A stretch of DNA of 64,000 nucleotides, taken from positions 4,960,001 to 5,024,000 of the forward strand of contig JAGTWJ010000001.1 in assembly GCA_020064725.1 (NCBI GenBank), in the 5' to 3' direction. The stretch is from Drechslerella dactyloides (Eukaryota > Ascomycota > Orbiliomycetes > Orbiliales > Orbiliaceae). The translations under genes were made by a program, and so were the position numbers. Positions 46,101 through 58,191 of this stretch are shown here, piece by piece; the stretch's first letter is position 1, and every line of letters starts with the position of its first letter. Under the pieces are notes generated by a model. That model did no database searches and was not told the origin of the DNA. It worked only from the letters and a program-made list of their open reading frames with translations.

Positions 46101-49100
46101 ATGAGCGAGGAAAAGGAGGCCTTCCGCCTGCGGGAGCGCCTCTCCCTTCCTCCGGGCTATGACGAAGCTATCGCCGGCTCATCCTCCTCGCGTGCCAGCG
46201 ACATAGACGACGACGAGGCTCACGAGAGTCAGCGGCTGCTGTTCTCCTCCTCCGATGCTCACGACAATACCGCTGCCGCAGCAGGTCCTAGCGCCGGCGC
46301 CGGCTCCAGCAGTAATACTGGCCCCTCCCGGCTGCGCGACAACCCACCAGCGCCATCCCGGTCAGACGGGTACCGCCCACCGACGGTAGAGTCGGTGCGG
46401 TCATCGTTCGATAGCAATTCGTCGTTTCTACCATCATCGGCGTCGTCGGATTCCGGAGATGAAGACGGGCGGCGGCGTTCGACAGAGTCGTTAAGGCGCA
46501 TACTGGAGGTGATGGACATGGAGGAACCAGGACAGGACGACAGGTCGGCGAGGATACGTGAGAGGATATCCAAGCCGTTTTCGATAATAGGGGGCGCGAT
46601 ATCGTCGCTCGGGAGCAGGGTTGGGTCGAGATTTGGGTGGTTCACCAGCAGGTTACCGAAGATGCCGCGGTTCCCATCCTTCCTGGCATTCCCGACGGAC
46701 GAGGACGGGGTTATTAACCTCCAAAGGTTCATAGGGGTTGTCATTGTCGTCATCATTGTATGAAAGATCATCACACAATCAAGTTTATGGGACGGCGGAT
46801 TTGCTAACGGCGTATGATACTAGGTTTATGCGGTCTTTGCGACGGACGTGTTCACATTGAGGATGAATCAAGCACACCAATACGACCCGGACTCGGTGAA
46901 ACGATACCTAATCGATAACATCGACTCGGATAATATCAAGCATACACTCAAGTACCTGTCGAGCTTCGATCATCTTGCTGGAACGGAGGGCGACTACCAG
47001 CTAGCTCAGTTTGTAGCTGGCAAGTTCAAGGAGGCGGGAATGCGGAACATACGGACAGAGGAGTGCGTACTCACAAGCGACATGCACCGTGATGCAAGGA
47101 TCTCGTGCTAATCAGTGTTATAGGTACGAAGTATACCTCAACTATCCGTTCGCGGATGGCTCTGGCCGCCACGTAACGATCGTCGACCCGCCAGGCTCGA
47201 AATTCGAAGCCTATATGGAGGAAGAATACTTTGATACCACGAAAAACCCCGGCAAAATCACACCCGTGTTCCATGGATACTCCAAGTCTGGCAATGCCAC
47301 CGGCCACCTCGTATACGCAAACTACGGATCGAAGAAGGACTTTGAATATCTCAAGGCAAAGGGGGTGGATGTAAAGGGGGCTATTGTGCTAGTGCGAAAC
47401 TTCGGGGCTGAAGCCGACCCTGCGATTAAAGTGAAGATGGCGGAAGATGCTGGCGCCGCGGGATGTATCATCTATAGCGACCCAAGGGAGAATGGAATGC
47501 TACGGGGGGAGGTGTGGCCGAACGGACGGTGGAACGCTCCTGATTACGTTCAGAGGGCGTCGGTTGGAAGAACGAGGTACCAACCCGGTGATCCTCTGAC
47601 GCCCGGTGTTCCTAGCAATTCGAAGTCAAAGAGGCTATCGAAAAACGATGCAATCCTAAGCAAAATCCCGAGTTTGCCGCTGGTAAGTTATCCCTGTGTC
47701 CCCCGTCTTATTACTGGCGCTAAAAACCTATAGGCATGGCGCGATGCCCAGAAGCTTATTGAGGCCCTCAAGGACCACGGAAAGAAAGTGGACGACGACT
47801 GGAAGGGTGGAATTCCAGGGATTGAATATTGGACCGGGGATAAGAAGGGCCCTCAGGTCAATCTGTTAAACCTCCTCTTCGAGAGTGAAAGGCAAAAGAT
47901 CTGGAACAGTCAGTTTAACCACATACCCCGACGGTTCCGATACGTCTAGGATACCTGCTAATGATCATTGTAGTTCTCGCTACGATTGAAGGCTATGAGC
48001 AGCCGAGGAAGGCTATCATTATCGGCTGCCGGCGAGATTCGTGGGCGTACGGCGCGACCGCCATGACGGGGACCGCAATCATGCTCGAGATAATGAGAGT
48101 GTTCGGCCAGATGTATGAGATTGGCTGGCGGCCTGCCCGGACGATTCACTTTGCCAGCTGGGACGGTGGCCAGTATGGTGAAGTTGGCTCCACGTGAGTA
48201 GCCTTTGACACTATGGAGATGACGTCAAGCTTACCGGATTATAGTGAATGGGTTGAACAATACGCCAATGAGCTGCGCATGGATGGTGTTGCATATATTA
48301 ATGTTGGCACCGCCGTTTCGGGACCCGAGTTTATGGCGAAGGGCTCTCCAGCTCTTCAGTTCGCCCTTAACACAGCGCTTGGCTGGTTTCTGGACCCATC
48401 GACGAATAAGACCATGCTCGAGCGATTTGGCGGCCAGCCGCTAGCCGGCCCGGCTATCGACACGGACAGCCTTGCGTTCACAAACTTTGCCGGCATGGCA
48501 TCGATAGATATTGGATTCGGAACAAAGGATGGCGACCAGGCTCTACCGCTACACTCGGCGTACGATAGCTACGACTGGATGATGAAGTTCGGCGATCCGA
48601 CATGGGAATTCACACCACTTCTCGCCCAGATATGGGGTGTCCTAACGATCGTCCTGAGCGATAGCTTGGTAATTCCGCTGAACTACATCGACTATGCAAG
48701 TGCACTTAACCGCCACCTCGATGACCTGAAGAAGTGGGTGGACGGCAAGCGGGGAAAGCGGCGGACGGACCCCAAAACTGCAATCGACTGGCAGCCGATG
48801 AAGGACACTATTAAGAGATTACAAGAGGCCAGCACCCGGTTCAACGAGTTTATATCGCAACTCGAAAACACGCTGTTGCAGCTGGATGGGGCGGAACCGG
48901 CCGCGATGACGGTGGAACGGCTGGAGCATAATAATAAGCTCGCGCTGTTCGAGACCCATATGTTGGATATGTCGGCTCTTCCAGGAAGAGAATGGTTCAA
49001 GAACACGATATTTGCGCCGCAGGTGAGTCAACTGCCATTCACATAGCTGCTCATGATGAAAATGTCTGTTAACACTATATGCAACAGGTACGGTCCGAGC

Positions 49101-49228
49101 TCGACCACTTGTGGTTCCCTGCGATCGTTGATGCAGTTGAGGCTGGCGATTGGGACAGGGCTCGGTTCCAGCTCGAGCGAACCAGACAGATACTCGACAA
49201 CGCCTCCAACTGGATCGCGAAACGATGA
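46101..49228 (+). CDS. Transferrin-receptor/glutamate carboxypeptidase II-like membrane protein (Tre1/Tre2 type), seven exons
   Basis: Exons 46101-46757, 46824-47062, 47124-47682, 47734-47908, 47974-48193, 48245-49022 and 49088-49228 join in phase to 922 residues. A disordered cytosolic N-terminus carries a PPxY motif (PPGY, 17-20). One membrane segment lies near 212-230 (FIGVVIVVIIVYAVF). Then come protease-associated, M28 peptidase-like and dimerisation domains. Compared with glutamate carboxypeptidase II, four of five zinc ligands are changed: His to Arg563, Asp to about Ala573, Glu to Gln in SWDGGQYG, and Asp to Gly in INVGTAVSG. Only the His of PLHSAYDSYDW remains. It is therefore probably not a peptidase. 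Yeast Tre1/Tre2 are PY-containing, transferrin-receptor-like adaptors that recruit Rsp5 to cargo such as Smf1; that role is inferred here. Confidence 0.9.
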
Positions 49229-49920
49229 AGCGACAATCTCTCATCAGCTACATTTTTCTCTTCCTGTCGTTCTATTTAGCGGGTTATCTCGACACTAGCT
49301 TTTGCACAACTGGGTATAACTAGCACCGACGGCGTGTCTCTCTAGCGGGATTTTATCATTTCGGAAAAGGCTTACTCTTGTTCTAATATGCGATCACTTA
49401 TGTAACTTTTACCTCTGCGGTACGGGCGGTTTCCTTTGTCAGAGTCGGTGGATATCGAAGCATTTCTGGCGTTACCTCGTTTTCATTGTCTGCTCTATCT
49501 CTTTTGTTTTATGTACGGTCTGGAGACATGGCATTTGTGTTCTCAGTGTATTTAGATAGATACCGGGTATTTTGTACATACATCTTATGCATCGTCGAGT
49601 GGCATAATCGAGATGAATTTTCACATTGTCATTCTGCGAGTCGGAGATAGTATGCATCTGCAGCCGCCATCCGGCGACCGCCGTTCAGGCCGCACTAGGA
49701 TAATTTGGGCTGCCGGCCGGTTTGGGGAGCTGCCCCAGGTTTTTGGCCAAAACAACGGCCAGCCCTTGTCGACGGGCATGAGATCAGGCCATTGCAGCAC
49801 AACGTTATCGAGTTAATCTACGCCGCTACGCCGCGTTGGACAGAGGTACCTTCACGCATCAACCTTCCCCAGCATCTGGTTCCGTCGACGATTCCACAAG
49901 TCCCTCGACGAGCGTGTACG
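49229..49920. other. Intergenic between the Tre1-like and TMLH genes
   Basis: 692 nt with a 3' end and the TMLH promoter. Nothing further supported. Confidence 0.6.
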
Positions 49921-51549
49921 ATGGCGTCCAGACGAGCTGCTGCCATGGCGCGGTCGCTATCCGCTGGCCTAGCTAGGTGAGTTTTCCCGTCTGCTGTCGT
50001 GTCAATATTGGCGGTCGTCGATGCATGTACCAAACCGGGGCCTAACGTATAACGCCGCTTCTCACTTCAGACGACAGCAGGTTTGCCACCACCAACAGCT
50101 TCACAATCCCTGGCGGGAGGCCATACGCGCGATATCGACGTCGCCGGCCCAGCCTGCGCCGAGTCCAGCTGCATCCGAGGCACCCGCTGCCGCTAGCAGC
50201 GCCAGCAGCAGCGGCAAGAGCAAGAGGCGCACTTTCAACGTCACCAAAGCCGATGCGCAGCCTACCATCTCCAAGCATCACAAAATTACCATTGACGATA
50301 AGAAGATATCCATTCCCTGGGAAGAAGGCAAGACGAGCATTTTCCAGCACATCTGGCTGCGCGACCATTGCCAGTGTTCATCATGCATGCACCCACAAAC
50401 CAAGCAGCGGCAGCTCGACACTTTCTCCATCCCGCTCAACATCCGCCCGTCGCAGGTCGAACCTCGGGATGACGGCCTCTACGTCGAATGGTGGGGGGAT
50501 CATAAGAGCGTGTACGCGTGGGACTGGCTTCACCGCCACTCCTACGCGCCCCGTCTGGAGAAATACATCTCTGTCCAGCGGAAACTCTGGGGTACTGCGG
50601 AAATCACAAGCGACATGCCCACCGTCAAGTACGATGACGTGATGAAGTCGGACGCCGGCGTAGCAGAATGGACGTCCAAGATTGAGATTTACGGGTTCTG
50701 CTTTGTCGATGGCGTCCCCGTCACGCCGGAAGCTACGCAGGGCGTCATCAAGCGCATCGCGCACATCAGGCATACCCATTACGGTGGCTTCTGGGATTTC
50801 ACAGCCGACCTGAAGATGAAGGATATGGCGTACACGAACCTCGCGCTTCCCGCGCACACGGACACAACTTACTTTACCGAGCCGTGCGGGCTGCAGATGT
50901 TCCATCTGCTAGAGTTCGAAGGGACGGGCGGTGAGTCGCTGTTGGTGGACGGGTTTAGAGCTGCGCGGATATTGCGCGACGAGAAGCCCGAGTCGTTCCG
51001 GACGCTGTCGACAGTGCGAATACCGACGCATGCGTCCGGAAATGAGGACGTGAGTATCGAGCCGTATACACCGTTCCCCGTGTTCAATCACCATCCTGTG
51101 ACCGGGGAGCTGGTGCAGGTGCGGTGGAACAATGAGGATAGAGCTACTATGGACCGGTGGGCAGACCCTGAGGAGGTTGAAAAGTTCTACCAGGCGATCT
51201 TTGACTGGAATGAGGTGTTGAAGAGGTCGGATGGAGAGTTCTGGCAGCAGCTGGAGCCAGGGAAAGCGCTCAGTATGTCATACCTCTGTCTATCTGAGTT
51301 CATTGGAGATTCGAGTAGCTGACTGGTTTAGTCTTTGACAATTGGCGGGTCCTGCATGGCAGAGGTGCCTTCACAGGGCATAGAAGGATGTGTGGAGCCT
51401 ACAGTGAGTGCTATAACATACTCCCGCCTGCATTTGCCTTTTGTCCTGCTATATCTCTTTGCTAACCCTTTTCAGTCGCGCGAGACGACTTTAGTTCCAG
51501 GCTGAGGCTGACGAACTACGGCCGAGAGGAGATACTGATGGGACTGTAA
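49921..51549 (+). CDS. Trimethyllysine dioxygenase (carnitine synthesis, first step), four exons
   Basis: Exons 49921-49976, 50071-51272, 51332-51403 and 51476-51549 join in phase to 467 residues. An import-like N-terminus (ASRRAAAMARSLSAGLARR) precedes the BBOX/TMLH N-terminal zinc-binding domain (WLRDHCQCSSCMHP). The Fe(II)/2-oxoglutarate fold has His281-x-Asp283 in LPAHTDTTYFTEPCGLQMFH and the distal His in NWRVLHGRGAF. The HTDTTYF-EPCG pattern and GTGGESLLVDGF favour trimethyllysine dioxygenase over gamma-butyrobetaine dioxygenase. It hydroxylates N6-trimethyllysine in mitochondria. A third exon of only 72 nt holds the distal histidine. The neighbours are not carnitine genes. Confidence 0.92.
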
Positions 51550-52099
51550 ATACTTACTTAACTTCTTGTTTACTGTAGCTGCACGGCATGAGCAAGTGCA
51601 TGGGCGGCTTTGTGATACACTTACCTATGGATGCGCCTTTCAGCCTGATGTGTACATACCTTTTGACGCAATGAATCACCAACTGATGATGATGATGCTA
51701 TTTCTCGAAAGTGGTTTTGTAGACGTGAGTGCATCTTGTGTGGTTGCTAAGCGTGTGTTGTGGCCGACGCATGATTTTTCTTTGTTTACCGCTTTGCCCA
51801 AAACAACAAAGCTGCCACCGCCGCCATCTTCACCACCACCACCACCACCACCATCGCGATCCTGCCAGCTTGCACCCCCTTGCATTGCAGCGTTAAATTG
51901 CATTGTACCTTTGAATACCATCAGCGGCAGTTTGACATCGCATCATCCAGCATTTGGCATTACCGACAGCTGTCGACGTCGCCTGTTACCGCCGTCGCTT
52001 CACGGCAGCTTACCGCCCGCTCCCACGTCGCTGATACCTTCTAAAAGCTGCTCGCGAGACACGCCGCCACCGACGTAGCTCGCACGACCGCCGTGCACA
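51550..52099. other. Intergenic between TMLH and NDC80
   Basis: 550 nt with a CCA/CCG microsatellite at about 51816-51853. Frames through it are low complexity. It serves as TMLH 3' end and NDC80 promoter. Confidence 0.6.
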
Positions 52100-54397
52100 A
52101 TGTCGCAAGATACACATCTGTTCAGCGCGTTCAAGCGCCCTAGAGAGGTGCGCAACACCCGCTGCCTTCGCACGACTGCAAGCTGACCATCGCCGCCCCT
52201 CGCAGACGCTATCCGCGATCAATAACAATGTCAGCGCCATCCCGCAGCCTACTTCATCCACCCTCAAGCGACCAGCGCCCACGCAGGGCCCCCAAGGTCC
52301 GCGTCCCGCTCAGCCGAACTTCCGACACTCGATGCTCCCACCCAGAACCGGCGGTAGCCTCGCCAGGACCTCTACTGGAGGGAACTTTGTCGACATGGGC
52401 GGCCAGGGAGCCAACAGGCGCGAGTCAAGGATAGGGGGCGGCTTTGGCAACATGCCTTCCTCGCGCAAATCATACGCCCCCTCGTCCTCAGCGACACAGG
52501 TCATCGATCACCGGCGCAGCAGCATGTTCTCTCGCCCGTCGATGGGCGGCGGTCCCGGCGGAAACAGCTTCTTCGCGCCTTCCGGCTCCAGCGCGATCAC
52601 TGGCGCTGGTTCTGGTAAAGTTGCGGACCCACGGCCACTTCGCGACTCGGCGTTCAGAAGCAAAATGTGTTCAGACATCCAAGACTACCTTATCCGGTAC
52701 AACTTTGAGATGGAGACGAAGCACAACCTTGGCCCCAAGGCACTTATATCGCCGATGCAGAAGGACTTTGTGATGATCTTCCAATGGCTGTACCATCGCA
52801 TCGACCCTGACTTCAAGTTTTCGCTCAAGGGTGTCGAAACCGAGGCCATCCCGCTGCTCAAGGCGATCAAATACCCATACGTTGGCAACATAACGAAGGC
52901 CCAACTCGCGGCTGTCGGCGGCGCGAACAACTGGCCGACGTATCTGGGCCTCCTGCACTGGATGGTGCAGTTGATTCAGGCGATGGAAGGGTTCGATGGC
53001 GGGCAGTACGACGACGCGATCGAACAGCAGAGCCCGGACATCGGGACGGCGAAGGTTGGGTATAAGTACCTCTCTCAGTGCTATATGACATGGCTGAACG
53101 CCGAGGACGACTTTACCCCGTTTAAGGAGGAGATGGTGCAGGAGTTCGAGGCGCGGTCGGCGCAGGACCAGGAGACCGTGGATGTCTTGCAGGCAGACTA
53201 CGACGAGCTGGTCAAGGCGATTTCCGAGCTGGAGGACGAGGGCGGCAAGTCGCCGTTGGACAGGCTGAAGAGCGAAGGGGAGACGCTGCGCAACGACCAG
53301 GAGAAATTTCGAAAGTATATCGAGCATCAGCGTGAGAGGACGGCGCAGAGTCGGACTGTCATCACCGCACTACGGGAAGAGGGCGATGCGGCCAAGGCGG
53401 AGATTGCACGACTGGAGGCCGAGAAGGCGGAACTGCAGGCGGCCGTCGACAAGCAGGGATTATCGACTGGCGATATCGACCGCATGAACACTGAACGAGA
53501 GAAGCTTCTCAAGGGACTGGAAGCAACCGAGGCCAAGTTGGAGGAAGCGTCTACTGTTGCCGCCAACCGCGAGTCCGAAGCGTTGAAGAGGCTAGAGCTC
53601 CTCGAGCACGCTGTCAAGCGCTACAACGAGCTCGGCTACAAGATTGGCGCGACATCGACCGGCATCAACGGCCAGACATACGAGATCGAGATTATCCCAC
53701 TTAGCAAGGCCGCGCAATCGGCGCCGGATGGCAGCAGCGGAGACGACGAGCGGCTGCTGTACGATGTCGGCGTGGGATATGGTCCGCGACAGGTGTTGAA
53801 TCTGGATCTACGGCACGATGTCAAACCAACGCTTAATAAGTTCCGGGTGGACATTGCCGGGCGGATTCACACGGCGCAGGACGTCAGCATCAAGAACCAG
53901 GATCGGCTGGATAACATTCAGGAGACGCTGAAGGATAAAGCTGAGGAACTGGAGACGCTGGAAGCGCGCCTATCGGCAGTGAACGACGAGTACAGCGAGA
54001 TCAAAGAGGTATGTCCCCGTATCCACCTGATGTACTCGCGAAGGACGTAGAACTAATCATGCACATTTAGACATCGGCGGCCGAGACGTCCGCGTCGAAC
54101 GCAGAGATCGAGAAGCTCGAGCGCGAACTGCAGTCGATGCGGATTAACGCGCAGAGTGGACTGCTGGCTCTCGAGCAGCGGCTGCAGTCAGTGAACATTG
54201 AGTACGACCAGCTGGCGCATGGAGCACACGTGCTACGGGAGTGGTATCACGGCGAGGTTGAAAAGATGCTGCAGTCGATCATCCACCTCAAGATGCATGT
54301 GCAGGATTCGCTGGCCGGGTGGGATTTGGAGGTGGATAAGGAGCTGGAGGCGTACAGGGAGTCGTTGGATAAGAAGATTGGTCGGCTGAGGATATGA
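52100..54397 (+). CDS. NDC80: NDC80/HEC1 kinetochore protein, three exons
   Basis: Exons 52100-52147, 52206-54008 and 54071-54397 join in phase to 725 residues. The 16-residue first exon reads MSQDTHLFSAFKRPRE. A basic, disordered N-terminal tail with RRES and RRSS sites (typical Aurora B/Ipl1-like targets) is followed by the microtubule-binding calponin-homology domain (from LRDSAFRSKMCSDIQDYL through GNITKAQLAAVGGANNWPTY and LGLLHWMVQLI). Long coiled coils fill the rest. Ndc80 with Nuf2, Spc24 and Spc25 couples kinetochores to microtubules. The last exon ends in a helical segment (LEAYRESLDKKIGRLRI) expected to join the Spc24/Spc25 end. Confidence 0.95.
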
Positions 54398-55226
54398 AGG
54401 GTGTTTTCCGCCTGACTCTTTTCCCTTGTTCTGTTATCCTTCCTTGCCCTGGTGGTTTATGGTTACGGCTGGTAGAGATGCATGCATTTGTGATTTGGGG
54501 ATTTTGGAGAATCATGATTTTGTTGCCCTTGTTTGGTTCCTTTTAGCTTTATGTTGTGTGATTTAATTGCGATGCTGTGAACGGTATGGCGGGTGGGCAT
54601 GTATGGTCGGTGCATCGGCTTAATCATTTATCGACGTGGTTTACAGGCGATTTTTTGTACGAATTGTCATGCATGGTTTTCTTGATAATGGATGGATGTA
54701 ATTATTGGCATGGAGTTGGATGCATGGAGATTAAATCCACGGTTAACTCACCGAGATGTCGGCGTCGGCTGGTCGACCTGTCCGGGACGCTTACTGAAAG
54801 CGGGCGTAGTGGCTGCAGTGATCCACTCTCGGGCATCAAAGCCCTCCGCCTGATGTCATGTCATGAATTAATCCTCGGCTCGAAAGTCGACTGAGCTCAG
54901 CCTGCGAGTCGGCGGTGCGGACCATACGAACCAATCCAAAGGTCCCCCTCCAATACTCATATGCATATATGTTTTTAACATCGGCTCAAATCCAACCTCT
55001 ACCCGACTTTGCCCCTCCATTTCCCCGGGTTATATAAAACCAGCCGCCCGGTCGTCGCTTCCCTGCGATTGTGGGGGAACGAAACTTTGTTCCTGCATCC
55101 TCGGCCCAGATTCGATCAACGTAAACGTAACCAGATCCCAGCTTCCCCGCAGAACCCCAAGAAGAACCGTTTACGTTACGTTAGCATACGCCGACCGCCC
55201 GCCGCCGTAGGGGAGATTTCAATAAA
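54398..55226. other. Intergenic between NDC80 and DUF1749 hydrolase
   Basis: 829 nt, including a TGCATGCA site at 54479-54486. No coding signal beyond short frames. Confidence 0.55.
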
Positions 55227-56754
55227 ATGCCTCGCTCCGAGAGCGAGCCGTTTGTGCCCTCGAGCTACCCTGGTATCTTGCATCACTACGTCAGTTAGCC
55301 GCCGGACTATCCTTGCTCCTTCCATCTCGCCCTCGGAAGCTACTTGCGCTACTTTTTTTGTTGGTAGCGATAATAATTATTACGGACAACACGCGCAGCA
55401 GAAATGATGGGGTTGAAGTTGAGGCTAACGCATGCGCAAACGGCTTAGACGAAGGGGTTGACGGCGTTCGAGTTCGATGGGCCCGCGCTGAAGGGCAGCG
55501 GGAAGCCGCTGACGGTGCTGTTTGTGGCTGGGCTGGGGGATAATTTACTGACGGTGCCGTATGTGCACGATCTGCTGAGGTATGTCTATCTTGTCCACTC
55601 TGCTTGGCGGGATATAAGAGACGGCAAAGCTAACTGCAATGACACCGCAGAATTGGCTGGTCCATCGTGCAGGTTTTGCTCTCTTCATCTGCGGGCGGAT
55701 GGGGTATGTCCATCCATCCATCTATTCATCTCCCTGCTCGATGCTCTTATCCACATCGTCAATGTTATCATACATTTCAGTCTGATATCGACGTTCAACT
55801 TGCAGAGTATTTGAGTGCTAATTCTCACGCTTTCGTTCTTATGTATAGGAACCGGGTCACTACACCGCGATGCGAAGGAGCTAGCGCTTTGCATCTCGTA
55901 CTTCAAGATCCAGCTGTCGCGGCCGCGGGTCGTGCTCATGGGACACTCGACCGGGTGTCAGGACGTGATGGAGTACCTGAGCCGGCTGGACGTATCACAG
56001 CAGGCGAACGGGCTCCTGGACGGTGCCATCTTGCAAGGTGCGTATAACGGCAATATATACCTTCCACTTCTCCTCCTTCGAGGGAGATGTATGGCTACAT
56101 TGTCATGGATTCGGTTGCTGATTAGAAGTACAGCACCGGTGAGCGATAGAGAGGCGCTGGTTATGATTATGGGGCAGAACGCATACGATAGAAGCTGGAA
56201 GCATGCGCAAAAGATGGTCAGGGCAGGCAAAGCCGAAGACATCATGCCCTCTCAGGTATATAACCCCATATGCCATGTCCACTACCGGCTACGCACGAGT
56301 GTAGGTATGCTAACATTGTAACTCATAGATCACGCAAAATATCTTCGACTCGCCGTGCACCGCGTCGCGCTGGTACTCCCTCACCTCACCACTGCACGAC
56401 GGCGCCGACGACTTCTTCTCCTCCGACACCCCTATCGAAAACCTCGAAGCGACGTTCGGCGCAATCACGCCCGCGCGCACGCCGCTGCTGATACTATATT
56501 CCGGCGCGGACGAGTTCACACCCACCACGGTCGACAAGAAGGCGCTGGTGGACCGGTGGGTGGATGCGTGTCGTCGGAACGGGGTTGCCGTAGACGTAGC
56601 GAACAGCGGCGTGATTGCGAATGCGACGCATAATTTCGCCGGGTGCGCGGATGCTGTTGTGGCGGAGTTTTTAGGGCGGTTGGGACGGTTTCTGGACGGT
56701 GTGGTCGCGGAAGGGAATACGAAGGGTGCCGGTGGGCTGATGAGTAAAGTGTAG
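55227..56754 (+). CDS. DUF1749 alpha/beta hydrolase (SidJ/UPF0613-like), six exons
   Basis: Exons 55227-55289, 55449-55579, 55651-55703, 55849-56037, 56134-56255 and 56329-56754 join in phase to 327 residues. The fold is seen from the first strand (LTVLFVAGLGD), the loop SSSAGGWGTGSLHRDAKEL, the nucleophile elbow GHSTG with its Ser, the acid strand TPLLILYSGADEF and a final His in ATHNFAGC. Fungal DUF1749 proteins include the fusarinine/triacetylfusarinine esterase SidJ, which releases iron from siderophores. Membership is firm; activity on siderophores is only a possibility, and no siderophore genes are adjacent. The gene is cut into small exons, so single-frame scans see only fragments. Confidence 0.87.
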
Positions 56755-58191
56755 GGAACGTGTACGGATTCGTGACTTATAGTATCATATCATGGCGGCG
56801 GTGTTTTCGATCGATCGTGTTGATTAACTTGGGTGATTGCTTATTTTTGAAGTGCATTTACTGTCATGAGCTCAGCAGCGGTGCATTGAGTTTTTTTCAT
56901 TGACGTGCGTAATGTTAATATTATTCTATCGCGGGGTATATCACAATTGATACGATGTTATGCTGCCGCCGGAGCAGCTGATGTTTTATTTGATGAATTC
57001 ATGCATGCATTGACGGCGTGATATGTCTAGTCAGGGCGCCGCAGGTACGCTCCAGCTTTCCGAATCTGGATCCACATCATCAGAGTCGTCTGGTATGCAT
57101 GCATGCACGCAAATGATTACCCTACTAATCGAGTAGCCTCAAAACCAGGCGCTAGAGTGCATGCAATGCGGGACAATCGATAGACCAACTCTTCGATTTA
57201 CTACAATTAATTAGTTGCGTACCGATAGATCTAATCTGCGCGTACGAATATGCGTATAATAACACGTTTGCGATCTGTATATATATAACAATCTATCAGC
57301 GGCCAACGGCGAGAAATGCACGCACGCACACACGAAGGATCGAGAATAGCCTTGCAATGCTGCAGACTGGGAACGCCTTTATGTAAATTCAGTATTAAAG
57401 AATAAAGGAAAAAGAAGGATAGTGATAATATAGAAACAGCAGAACGGAAAGAGCGCCGCGACGAGCACTTTGCGGCTATAGCTTCGAACATCTAACGTAT
57501 CGTAGGGCGTGGTGTGGTATTATAGGAGCGAACGGACGTTACCCGGGAGGACTTTGAAAAAAGAAGCTTCAGAACAGAGCAGACAGAGCAGACAGACAAT
57601 TCAAGACAGCAGATATACACCCGACTTTTGTGGTTTCCCCATGCATCCCGAAAGAAAGAAAAGAGAAAAGAAAGGAAGGATACTACAAAGATATAGCACG
57701 TCTATCAGACATGTGACACGACAAGTAAGCTTGCTGAGAAAGAGGGGAATTCAGCAGATTCCGAACGGATGGCAGTAAAGTGGCCGATCATGACCGGATC
57801 CATGACGGCGGAGAATTTGAAAAGAACGGACGGGTGGACGAGGGGCTGCGTATCTCTGCATCACAGAGAGAGAGAGAGAATGATCGAGGGATATCATGTA
57901 AGGATAATTTGGAACCGTGAGTAAGCAATCGAACCAAACTCCAAAAAGTGACTAAAGCATAAGCGAAACATGTACAGCGAGCATTAAACAGAGACGGTTG
58001 GAGGCCGGCGGCACGGTTACAGCCGCATCAGAGGGAAACGTCATACGTTCAGATCGACTGAGAGCAAGAGCGTCAGTCGGATGGACGGACGAATAGGAGG
58101 AAGAGGAGAAAGCCGATCCGAAACGTGATCGGTATCATTCGTTCAGTCGGCAAAGACGGCGGAAGGAAGTAAAAGAGAGAAAGAAGGAATC
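56755..58191. other. Intergenic between convergent DUF1749 and RHO2 genes
   Basis: 1.4 kb, AT-rich near 56800-57500 with TGCATGCA at 57002 and 57096-57107. The stretch from about 57350 to 58190 is purine-rich on the plus strand and may include the RHO2 3' UTR. No gene recognised. Confidence 0.5.

Noticed and set aside
7882..54397. A genome-maintenance cluster (RIF1, NBS1, RTC5, kinesin-5, NDC80)
   Set aside because: The genes are spread over 46 kb among unrelated genes on both strands; housekeeping genes of this sort are often neighbours by chance.
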